Source of the DNA: Euwallacea fornicatus
Lineage: Eukaryota; Arthropoda; Insecta; Coleoptera; Curculionidae
Length of the DNA: 64,000 nt
Assembly: GCF_040115645.1 (NCBI RefSeq)
Contig: NC_089542.1
Location: forward strand, 2,418,001 to 2,482,000
Direction of reading: 5' to 3'
Positions 13,167 through 24,500 of this stretch are shown here, piece after piece; the first letter of the stretch is position 1; each line of letters starts with the position of its first letter. Under the pieces are notes generated by a model. That model had not been told where the DNA came from. It saw only the letters and a list, made by a program, of their open reading frames with translations, and did not search any database. The position numbers and the translations under genes are program-made.

Positions 13167-13811
13167 AATTTTTCGAATTAATTATTTTTGCTTCTCCTGT
13201 GTCGCAAAAAGTTGAACTAAAGATTCGCTGCAGGGTTTTATGATACTACATAGATCAAATTATGGGCTGTAACGATTGCAAAATGGTTGACCTTGACTGT
13301 AGAGAAATTTAGCAACTTATGGTGCATATATAAATATTATATAGAAACCGCAAATAGTAGATCATGTTTGAAGCCTTACCAACTTTTTTGTCTAGCAGAT
13401 CTATCGATAAGTCTTATTCCTAGTCTTCTTTAGGTTACCATCCCGCCGATGATGACCTCTAAGCAAAGCTCCAAATATATTCTTCATAATTAGTTTCAAT
13501 AGTAGGGAATTCCCATAAAAAGTACGTTGCTAAACCGCGTCCATCTTCTTTCTCTTGTCAAAGACCCTTTGTTTCACTCTGTCTGTCATTTATTATAGTG
13601 TTTTCAAATTTAGTACAGTAGTGTTGTGAACTTGTTGCCTCAGGTTCTGAGGTAGGACAGCTACTCCAGGACATGTCATCTTTGTCACTTGCCATTCTTA
13701 TTTTGTTATTAGCGACTCTTAATAAGAGTGTTTCAATTTGTATTATCTTCGATTTCTGGCAACGATAAGAATTCCAAACCCTCATAAGGTACCACTGCAC
13801 ATTAATCTACT
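13167..13811. other. intergenic gap and likely AGGF1 promoter/5' UTR
   Basis: About 650 bases between the DM4/DM12 poly(A) signal and the AGGF1 start codon. It holds no further coding exon I can defend. The AGGF1 promoter should be here. Confidence 0.5.
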
Positions 13812-16800
13812 ATGGATAGCAAAAGATCCAGAAATCGCCAATCTCGCTCTTCTGAAGGGAAGAAAAGGTCCCACCATCGAAGAAGGAAATCTAGTTCTCA
13901 TTCCAGAGATGGGAGTCCCAGTGAAAAAAGCATGCTTAAGAACATAGAACTAGACTTAGATTTAAAAGAGAAGCTCAATGACCTTCCTGAAGTACTGAAG
14001 TTCATTGAACGGCTACAGAAAATTATTGAAAAACAGGTGAAAAAGGTTATTAAATGGAAGAACAAAGTGAAGCAGCTGCAGGAGGTAAGAATGAGCAATA
14101 AAAGGAAAAGAGGTCTATATATGGTGAATCCTTTATACAGAAAAAGAGCAAACATGTTTTTACTCAAACTGACAGTGATGTTTTTGCCAAAGACACAGTA
14201 GGGAACAATCATTTATTGTCAGAAAGTGGACTTGGTAATGAGAAGAGTTTAGTTGATGATATCAGGGAAGCTGCAGAGCAAGCTGTGCAAAACTCAGGTT
14301 TTGTGTATGATGAAGCCTCAGGACTCTACTATGATTCTAATAGTGGATACTATTATAATTCAGTAAGTAAAAGTACGAAGCACAGTAACTGCTAAAACTG
14401 TTCAAAAAACCACATAATGTCATAGTACATGTGGTGTTCTATGTTTTGGTGATGAAAAAAAAACAAAAGTGTGGCATTTATTAATACTATTTACTGTTTT
14501 ACTTGTTTACTTATTACTTCATTATTGCCCAGTAGCCTGGAAACATGCACCTGCATTATTCTCATGGAATCTTAAAATCATGTATATTTATTACTTTGGC
14601 CACCAAATTTTATTTTTTTAATTCTGATTAAGATAAATTCATATATAGGAAACCAGGCTGTATTATGATACTTCAAGTGGCATTTACTTCAATTACAACC
14701 ACACCACCCAGTGCTATGAGTATAATTGCCAAGTAGACCCATCTTCAGTACTTCTCAGAGGAGCAGAATTGGAAGAAAAAGGCACATCCAGCAAATTGAA
14801 GAGAAAACCTCATAAATATGAGAAGAAATCTTCAAAAGTAAGGAGGAAATATGTTGTGTTAATTCTTAATTTTGATACTTGTTTATTTTAGTGAAACACA
14901 GAATTCTGTTATCTATTGGATATTTTCAATTTAATTTTGAGAACTCAAATGTAACAACCAGTCTCACAACTCTTTATGCAGACCTCGGAGCTGCTAGGTC
15001 TTTAATACATAACCTGAAAATTTGCTTATAACATATGTGGATGAAAGCTTACAAAATAGGATTGATACTTTGAGTCTCGCTATCTCTAACAATACTGAAC
15101 TTGACAAATATTTTAGGTTCTGCTATTCATCTAATGGCAAATTTTTCAATTCAAAATTGAAATTTGTCTGAAAAGAATGTTGACATAACCCACTAAGGTG
15201 ATAAACTTGTTGATTGTGTACGACAATATACTAACAGTACAGACGTAATGGGCAAAGTGGGATAAATTTTTTTCATTGTTGAGTATTTATGGATAAAAAC
15301 GTTAGCAAGATATTGTTTATTTTGTGAGACGCTTTTTTTTACAAGTTTTATTATTGCTTAAAAACTGAGTGTAACAGAATTCTGACCTTCCTGCATTATC
15401 TTCCCACGATTTGTCACAATCCATTATTTCTTTTTTTTACAGGTAAACAGCTTCTACAATATGGAATCGCTTTCAAGTTATTTCAATAATATGAATATAT
15501 CTAATCTACGCAGTATGGTCTCCGGTACGTATAGGAAGTAACGTTCATGTTATTTGCAGGAGTGCAAGAAAAGACGGAAGTACGATCATCTCACTGTGGA
15601 TTTGGAGGAGGGAGAATGCTCTGATGGAGCTTCGACAAACTGCGACGACGGGTCCTTGTCTGAGTCAAGTGGTACCGAAAATTTTACCCAAATCAATTGA
15701 AGAAACTTCACTGACGCCACTGTTTTATCTTATTGCCAGACCTCACCAAGCAGTGGCCTCCTTGTATGCGTATGATTGTGGAAACCACGGAAATCCCTAC
15801 AATTAAACCAGGAACGTTGTCTATTATCACGTGCGACGGAGGCACCGTAGGGCGTGAAGGAGCTGCGCACTCCATCTGTCTGCCCGACATTAATGTGAGC
15901 AAACATCACTTGAGAATCAGCTACGATTCCGACTCTTCCAAGTACTTGGTGGTGGATCTCGGTTCAAGGAATGGGACACTATTGAATGGAAAGAGGATAT
16001 CCAGTTCAAAGCAGGAAAGTGAACCTACGGAGGTTCCTCACGGCAGTAAACTTCAATTGGGGTCTACGATTTTACTGTGTCATATTCATGAGGGAACGCA
16101 GACTTGCGGGCATTGTGAGCCTGGATTGTTACTTGAGGAGGAAAAGGGTAAGGTAAAAGGGGAATTTCAGGTAAAATAACGTATATTCCGTAGTTTTACG
16201 TTTTTACAAAACAGATCACCCACAAAACGACTTACATCTACACGCCGTTTTGCGGGTCGTGTTTCCGTCAATTTCCTCAGCGTTTAACACGAACCCAAAG
16301 CTTTAGGAACAGTTTTTTCTGTAATCATTGATTTTCTTGCAGGCCCACTCGTTTTAGTGGGGAACAACCGCAAAAACCTGAACCAACAATTTAAAAGTGA
16401 ACTCAAACGATTGAAAAAACAGCATGGCCTTGTAGGCTTGACGGATGATTCAGTCAAATTGGCTGAAGGTTACACGGATCGAGCGGAGCGTAGAAGGGTG
16501 GAAGTTGGCAGTCAAAATCCTTATGAAAAGACAGAATCTGCTTCTTTAGAGGGGCAAGTTAGTTGTTCGAAAGATATTCTTTTAATCATTGTTTTTATTA
16601 TTCGCAGTTCAATTCCTTCGCAAAACAAAGGATTTAAGTTGCTAGCGAAGATGGGCTGGAAAGAGGGACAATCATTGGGGAAGGATGGAACTACGGGAGT
16701 TAAGGAACCGGTCAGTATTACAATTAAGAAATTTCTTGCTTTAAAGATTTCTTATTATGTATATTAACTATTTGAGGGTCGGTACAAAGTACAAATAAAA

Positions 16801-17123
16801 GAGCATGTAACGAAACATATTGAACGTAAAATAATAATAACGTTAAAATTTATTTTAATTCTTTATCCGTGTTTAATTGCACATTAATTTTTTTGCAGTT
16901 CCCAATAATAGCGAAGCATATTTTTTTGTTTTATTACATATTTTAGATTAAAGTGACATCTAACGTTGGGACTGCAGGAATTGGCGCAGTCGGGAATGTT
17001 ACCATACCTCAAGTTTCAAGTAACAGTGCGAAGCAAAGTATATGGAAAAAGACGCAGGAGCGATTTGAAAAATTACCCAATAAAAATGTTAATATTTTCA
17101 GTGATGAAGAATCTGATAGTTGA
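13812..17123 (+). CDS. AGGF1 homologue (FHA and G-patch protein, eight exons, about 564 aa)
   Basis: Exons join in frame: 13812-14084, 14141-14362, 14649-14837, 15560-15671, 15740-16147, 16343-16553, 16608-16710 and 16947-17123. The N-terminus is Arg/Ser-rich (residues 1-40), then a predicted coiled coil (about 42-91). Tyr-rich OCRE-like repeats follow (GLYYDSNSGYYYNS in exon 2, TRLYYDTSSGIYFNYN in exon 3). An acidic linker leads to an FHA domain in exon 5, with the phosphothreonine-binding marks VGRE, SKHH and GSRNGT. After 'NQQFKSELKRLKKQHGL' comes a G-patch (NKGFKLLAKMGWKEGQSLGK). The tail ends in EESDS. Human AGGF1 has the same order. The family links RNA processing with angiogenic signalling in vertebrates; the insect role is inferred. 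The intron between exons 6 and 7 appears to be GC-AG. Confidence 0.93.
16554..16607 (+). other. 54-base GC-AG intron in AGGF1
   Basis: Only a GCAAGT donor at 16554 lets exon 6 (ending GAG GG) join exon 7 (starting T TCA) in frame. The nearby GT at 16558 gives a frameshift and early stop with the acceptor at 16606-16607. The intron is a multiple of three and has no stop, so the unspliced message is also open and would insert 18 residues before the G-patch. Confidence 0.65.
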
Positions 17124-17534
17124 TGAACACTTTATTTGTTAATAAATAATATTTAAGTGCATTTATCATATTTTTGCAGGTATATAAATGTACATATTTA
17201 GTAATAGTTTAATTGGAAAATTGTTGTGTTATGTTGTGTGTATGAGAATAAATTTTTGTTTTTGATTGCACCGATTGTTTATATATCTTTTGATAATGTT
17301 GGATAATCTTGCCTGCACTTTCTGGAAAACTAGAAAATTTTCCAAAGACAAAAAATATTTACCGGTACCTACTAATTTTAACTTTCTTATCGCGCACTCT
17401 TACCGTGAATGCAAGATGTTTACCTTTATGGAAAGAGACACCAGATTAACAAATTAAATATATTTGACAATTTTATTTAAAATTTTCTTTATGACTTTTT
17501 AGCCTAAACTAGGAAATTTAATACAAAAATTACT
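17124..17534. other. convergent 3' regions of AGGF1 and follistatin
   Basis: Poly(A) signals for the + strand gene are AATAAA at 17141 and 17247. The minus-strand gene has its complement TTTATT at 17472-17477. The two genes end within about 400 bases of each other. Nothing else is coded here. Confidence 0.65.
17472..17477 (-). promoter_or_regulatory. poly(A) signal of follistatin (minus strand)
   Basis: AATAAA on the minus strand, about 60 bases beyond the stop codon of the acidic-tail reading frame. Confidence 0.55.
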
Positions 17535-17660
17535 TTATACTTTATCATCATATTTGGATTCTAGGCTCGATGAATTCTCGTAAAGCCGTTCCTCCCCAGT
17601 CTCACCGTCCTCTTCATCTTCCTCTCTATCTTGGGCATATCCATCGACCAGTGCTTCATC
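17535..17660 (-). CDS. probable follistatin acidic C-terminal tail exon
   Basis: The minus strand reads a 41-residue tail from GAT at 17660 to TAA at 17535. It starts DEALVDGYAQ, then has a run of Glu/Asp (REEDEEDGETGEE), and ends KYDDKV. Vertebrate follistatin has an acidic tail after its last Kazal module, so position and composition fit. The exon boundary is unresolved. The preceding exon ends in phase 0 after the codon at 18578. An acceptor AG directly before GAT is missing. A neighbouring AG at 17660-17661 would need phase 1. A weak AG inside the acidic run would fit phase 0. An unseen small exon or a base error is also possible. Confidence 0.5.
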   Translation of the reverse strand, partial: DEALVDGYAQDREEDEEDGETGEERLYENSSSLESKYDDKV

Positions 17661-18562
17661 TCATTCAAATGAAGAGTGGGCGATTTCCAAAAAACCAAAT
17701 AAAACACTCGGAATAGTGTCACCGGATATTCTATAAATATCTTTCTAAGGTAACGCTGCATTGAACACAGATAACGATCATCCGATGTTTTTAATGACGT
17801 TGCAAAATTATCTCTACGAAATCCTGCTTAATGTTGACTTCTACGTCTCGCAATAGTTAATGAAAGTCTATAGCTGTAATAATGTGTTGGATTTATGGAA
17901 AATTCGGGTTAAAGATCAGCCATTGTATGCCGTTAAATACTTACCAATAAATATATTTTGCAATATACTGGGTGTTTGATTAAAAAATTGTTTTGCTCCG
18001 CCTTTTTCTAAAAGAAAACTCAGTCATTTTTCTTTAGAAATATTTAATTTCCTATTTAACATTTAGCTAGTAATTAGTTACAAACTTCACTGGAAAATCT
18101 ACACAGTTACGCTGCCGATTACCTATAAGTACCTACAACTTTGAATGTCCCTATTTCCTACCTACATTTGGTACTGTTATAAATTATTAATCGCTATACG
18201 TTAAATAATATAAATTAATTTAATAATACATTCATTACGCCTAGCTAATAAGTAAAAATTGCCTAGGGGTTATTGACATGGAATTACTACTAGTTAGTCT
18301 ATGCGTCGCGTGTCCACATGTGACATCTTTGGTTTGAAAGGTCGTTTAGAAATGCGGTGGGCTTATAAAGTTCATTCAAGGCCAAAGCTCTTTTGAATTA
18401 ATCTGAAATATAACAGATCTGTCATTTTTTGACAACTATTAGCTATTATTTAATGTCTACAATCGAGAGAGAACCATCTTTCTGTCAAACAGAGCGACAG
18501 CTCTTTCGTCAACGTCAAACTTCAAACTATTGGAATTTACACCAATTTATTACGTCATTACA
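17661..18562. other. last intron of follistatin
   Basis: About 900 bases between the last Kazal exon and the acidic-tail frame. Near 17960 it carries a single TACTGGGTGTTTGATT phrase resembling the end of a mobile element. I found no additional exon that joins both sides in frame. Confidence 0.45.
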
Positions 18563-21500
18563 TTAATTGATACTCACCATACATTTGCCTGAGTGTTTGG
18601 TGTCGATGACGTAACCCTTCGCGCACGCGTCCTTCATCATGTGACACCAAGTCTGGTAAGTATTGTTGTTGGTCCCACATACCGGCCCGTGTAAATACTT
18701 GGGGCGGCAGGCTGCAGAGCACACGACGCAGCGCGGTCTTCCTCCTGCTTCCAGGTCCACCAGACATTGTTCCATGTGGTCTTTACATTGAATGTTCTGA
18801 CAAGTGACGTTATCTGAAATGAAATTATACTTGACAAATGAGGTTGAAAGAACAATCTAAAGTCTTGTACGGGCCGAAAATTGGAGGTCTGGTCCGAGTC
18901 AGACACAAAGTAAACTCGGTCGTAATTTCTTTAAGAGAACCAAGCAGTCATCGATGATGCATGGGGCAAGAGGAAATCCCTTCTAAGATCTTCGACTGGG
19001 AGATATTCTTTGGGATGAGAGACCGACCTTACAAAATATCTGAATCGAGTTTAGGGGTTACTTTTAAGACTCCAAACGGGTCACTGCTCTATTTATCGGA
19101 CATTTACCAAAAAGAATCCTGGGGAGTTATTTCCACAACTCTCATAGGTCCATAAAATTAACTTGAAAGGTTTTCAGGAGTAACGAATAGAAGATTATAT
19201 GAATTATTGTTTATACGCTTTTTAACTGAGTTTAATCCATGTTGAAAAATCCGCATCTGCCGATTAAAAATGCGATTAAAAATGACGGAAATTTAGCTTT
19301 TTCCTCCGCTTTTCTCCTTTTATACTGCAACAATGGCGGAAGGTCTAGCTCTACCAGAACGAAACCCATTAGTTTCAACGTGCGCAATCCTTTAATGCTA
19401 TCAACAAAGTAATGCAAAATATGACTTTAAAATATGTATATCCCCTGCCCGCAAAATGGAAACTTGTCTAGTCTAGACATACTGGAGTTTAATTTTATGC
19501 ACATCTATCAGGCTATATGGGATTAGAAGTGGCTTTCAGTCTTTGCCCGCTCCACGTTGTCTGAAAAGAGGATTTCGAATATTAACATACAAAAAGGTTT
19601 TTTAATTAAGGCTTTGTAGTTTGTGTCTCCACCAGCTTTCAGCTTTCCACGGTAAATATTATATCCCCAATATATATAAGTGTGCAGTCTACTTTTTCAC
19701 ACCAGCTAGAATAAATTTACCTTTGCACGGCCCTTTGTACGCAATGGGAATAGCTTTTCCAGCGTGACAAGCCACGTCTCGAAGATGGCAAGCGCTTTTA
19801 TAGGTCAACCCATCAGACCCGCAGACTTGCCGCTGTTTGGACACTAGTGGGCACTTCTTCTTGGAGCAGTGGATGCAGTGGGGGGTAAGGTTTTGGTCTA
19901 AAAGACATGTTTTGCTGTCCGGACAGCTGATTTTATCACAGGAACCTGTGATGTCCAAGAACAATACTCAGTAGCTATCATCAACGACATTGGGAATAAC
20001 TTACTTTGGCAAACACCATAATAAGCAACTGACAGACTTTTCTGTTTCTGTTTGCAGGATTTCTTCCGCATCCTGCACCAATTTCTATAGGTTCTCCCAT
20101 CGGTGCCGCACACGGGCCCTTTGGGCTTCCTTTTCCCATCTTTGCAGGTGGAAGAGCACACACATTTCGGAATCCCTTTCCTCATAACGCAGCCTTTTCC
20201 AGTTTCGCATTTGACGTTTGTACAGGATTCTGTGGATGTGGAGATCTTCTTGGAGGAAGAACTACAGGAGCTTCTGGGGAGACTTACCTTTGCACTGTAG
20301 ACACTTAACACCTCCTCCCAGCATTCTCCAGAAGAAGAGGGTGCTAGGGTCGAATTCATCGGGAGACCAGGCCGTGGATATAGAGGAGCTGCTGGAACAA
20401 CAGTCTTCTTTCGAGATTCTTTCGTAGAGGAGTTCGGTGCAGCGTCCGTTGTTTTTCCTCACCATGGTGGACCAGCAAGTGCCAGCTGAAAATAGAGTAA
20501 AACTCGATGAAATGTAGCAATGAGATATCAGTTCATGTAAGAGTCCATGAAGGAATTCGTAAAATAAGCAGAGGTCTGTGTTCAGGCAGAAGGGACGAAA
20601 TGATTACCATATGGGTAACAGTTATTACGTCATGTTGCCTTGTTGCGAAATATGCTCTTTGCAGAGCTAACACGAACAATCTTGATGAAATGGCCAAATT
20701 TAGGAATGCCATGACGAATCCAGATGTAGAGGTAATCATCCAGAAATTCGACGAATGGAAATGTTCTCGCTGCGCCTGCATCAAGCTCTTTTAGGGGAAC
20801 TTTGAGCGCCAATTGAAGTAAAACTTCACCTGGACGAAGGGAGTAAAAAGTGTGTTGTATCTATACCAAAAATTTATCTACATGTAAATTAATATTCATT
20901 AGTCCTTCTTAAAAGAACTTATTCTGAGTAATTTATTAAAGAGGCGAATAAATCACAATACGATCGAAGGCGGATTAAGCGATAAACAAACATACGCCAG
21001 ACAGACGTTAACAGTATTTAAGACATTCATTCGTCCGCATTATAATTCAATGCAAAAAGAAAACACGCTGCCATTTACGGAGGATGCCCCCTGTATTGGT
21101 TCCGTTACGTTGATTTATTGATCGCGCTTTCGCCGAACTGGCAAGAACCGGCTAAAAATAGCCTGTCTGGAACCATAGAGGTGTTGATTGCATATAGGCA
21201 AGAACACCTTACAAACCTCAAAAAACGAAAAAATTGCACGAAACAGGTCCTTCCAGGAAGTTGCCTCTGAGATCCGCCATTGCATAATCGACGAACATTA
21301 AGTGCGCTTAAGTATCAGCAAAGTTGGGCGACCTTGGTGTACACCTGGCTCATATTAAATTATTTACATTAGGTGACAATGCGGATTATGCAAATTACGA
21401 TGCAATTACTAATGTTTGTGCAAATAATGCTAATTTTTCATTAATCAATTTTTTTGCCTTTAACATTACACCGACTGCCTTAATTAAAACATTCGCCGTC

Positions 21501-24500
21501 GAATAATAAGAAACCAGACAGATGTTTATATGCGTGGTATTATAAGGGACAATCAAAGGTCCCAAAACATCGCCATAGCCCAAAGGAGTGGCGTCAAAAT
21601 TTCGCGACTCACCAACCATAAAAGACTTGTTTGGCATATAAGTTGGATAATAAAATTCGTGACATATGCCGCATTTTAAAATGAGCAAATCTGGGGGCTA
21701 ATAAAAAATTTTAGCACGCGAACACTGGGAGAGTTGAACGATGGGCGAGGAAGGTAGTCCGAATGCCACATTGTCCATCTCGCGGGCAACATGTAATACG
21801 TCTCGGAATCGCCGATGGACGCGCTTAAATTTGTAATTTTATGCTCAAAACAACGATATAAATTACGGCCGATATTGCAGTTCTAAATTTAGACTTGACG
21901 CGATATTGCCCATAGAGGTATAAAGAGGTTTTTGGATCTGATGTTCCATCAGTTTTCACGACCGTCAGTTTGTACTCCAAATTTTACGCCCAATGTTGGA
22001 GTTTGATATGTGCGTATTCGACCCTATATATAATTACTAATAACATAATCGCTGGGCGTAGAATCAAATTTTGTCGATGAGCATGAAATCTGGAGTGCAA
22101 GCTAACCAGCTAATTTATGTCACCTTCAAATGTCATGCAACGGAAAAACATAGAAAGCGATAGGAAGTACCACATCTTCTGGAACGATGTACACTGCGTC
22201 GCGAAAAAAGGACCTCTGTCTCATCCAAACTTGTTCTAAAGAATCAGAATGTGTATTCCGAGTATTCCCTTTGGTTGACTTTGCAGTTCATTAAATCTTT
22301 AAATGCAAAGGAGATTACGAGGAGGGTCGGGGATCTTGCGGGGAAGGTATCTGGACAAGGGAATGGCGTGTTTGTGTTATAATTGGAGAGGGGCGTTTTT
22401 ATATAGGGCAAAAAGTTGAGTGCGTTGGGGAGTCTAAGAGTTTTAACCTTTTACCTTTAAAAAAATGTATGATTTATAGAAAGTAATTTATGGTATACAC
22501 CGTGAGAATTTTACTGCGAATGAGGGTGGCTCCCTCATCAAGTTCTGTAGTTATCTCTTCGTAGAGGACTGTCTGCTCCGAAAGTCTTTGACACGCCGAT
22601 CTACTCGGGGCGTTACAACACTCCATATGCAACAAACATGGTCTCGAAATTTGCAAATGTCGATAACTTCCGCACACCATCCCAAAATAGTGCTTTTATA
22701 GTCCTTTTTCCCACATTATACATTTCGTTGCATTAGTATTTCGGATGGCAGACGCGATTTGCTTACAAACAGACACAAATTTCGCCTGGCCACTCCTAAC
22801 CATTCAAAACCTGCATATTCACTGCACAATCTGCTACTTGAAGTTCCAACGGAAGCTTATCGTGCAGATCAATGAGATTTCTTGACAAATGTACTATGAA
22901 AATTATGAATCATTATACGTTGCGAATGTAATAGAATCTCATACGTGCGTAGCTTGAATAATGCGGCCCAGAGGCGTGGAAGGATTTTTCCCCACATCAG
23001 CTGGACTTCTGGGAAGAACATTTTTCGAAGGTTGAAAAAGTGACATAATGTGGTTGAGACACGTAACGGCCGTTAATGAGAAGAGACAGAAATTCCGTTA
23101 AGTAGACAGGTACGAAAAAAAAGTACGCCTGGTAACAGCTAATGAATCTGAGGTTACAAATCGCCAGTCATCAATCATACATTAAAATAAGTATTATGGT
23201 TTATTGTTTAGCATTGCCAGCAGTTGCTTAAAACCGGCCTTGCCAAATAAACGATTTAAAATCTAATCATCGACCAAGAATCTTAACCGTCTAGACACTC
23301 CATTTTCTATTGTGGGTTGAATCCCGTTCAGGAAAAAAAAACGTGCATCTGAATGCATTATTAAATAATAATAATTGTTTTCTTGTATACCGAATACCAT
23401 TACGTAGAAATTTGCTCACAACTTGGTGCAGACTTCGGTACTTTTAGGGCTCCCTCTAGGAATTTTGCCATGTATGGAACTCTACCGCCCAAGCCATGCA
23501 TTGAATTTTACAATCTTTCAGCCATGTCGAATAAGCGCCAAAATTTACCGTTTCTCAACTAAGAGACAGTGGCGTAGAGGATGATGTAACAAATCTACTG
23601 GAACAACGATATATTCTAGAATTAACGCTTCCAAAAATAAATTTCATACGCTAACAAATTTCAGTGTACAAGGTCTTCTGATAACACGTCAATAGACCCC
23701 GTAACTGCAACTTTTTTAGCGAAGGGGCACCGGCGTAGAGGGATCACGTTTCCTTCATTAAAAAAAAAGACTAGAACAACCATAAACTCTGGAATGAATA
23801 ACTGTGTAAACAATCCTTCTCCGCCAATGTACTACATAACTGTTACAACTGGCAGCTTGATCGAGGAACTGACAGTAGCGTAGAAGGACCTCATTTCAAG
23901 CGATGAGAACGCAATTTTGATGCACACTGCAGACCAAAATAAGGTGTGAAATTTATAACAGCCAAATTGAAGAACCTACGCCAATGATTTTAATTATGTG
24001 CATAACTGTCTTATAATTGTGAATAAACGTTGAAAACTACAACTTGATTGGACAAAAGACTCTGGTCCAGGGACCTTGACCATAAATTGAAATATCTACT
24101 GCAAAAATACTGCAAGCAAAGACAAGTTTATTACAGTCAGAATAAATGTTCTACGTCAATGAGTATTAATAGCATAAACTGTCTAATAATTTTGAACAAT
24201 CGCTAAAATATGGCAATTGATTGATAAACAGACAGAGACGTAGAAAAGTCCAGTTTCATGAAGTGAGGAAAAACTTGAAATATATTAAAAACTGATAGCG
24301 ATTCTGGAGTGTATCGCAGCGAAAATACACTTTCCACGCCAATGTACATCGATGTTCACTATCCTTGAATAATTTGGAATTTATGTTTAAATTTTCAATT
24401 CGGATAAAAGACAGTGGGGTAAAGCGGGCCCTGTTTCATGATACAATTTATGACGTGGGAGGGTAATCTGGAATACACCGAAAGAAATACGAATTTTGGA

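Noticed and set aside
15452..15531. Possible extra AGGF1 exon (VNSFYNMESLSSYFNNM)
   Set aside because: It has an AG acceptor and a GTACGT donor, but the donor leaves phase 1 while the next exon needs phase 0. The proposed exons join correctly without it.
17944..18010. Possible follistatin exon between last Kazal exon and tail
   Set aside because: A splice-like acceptor and GTAAGT donor bound 63 bases, but the encoded residues (KKAEQNNFLIKHP) do not suit the family. It overlaps a transposon-end-like phrase and does not repair the frame of the tail.
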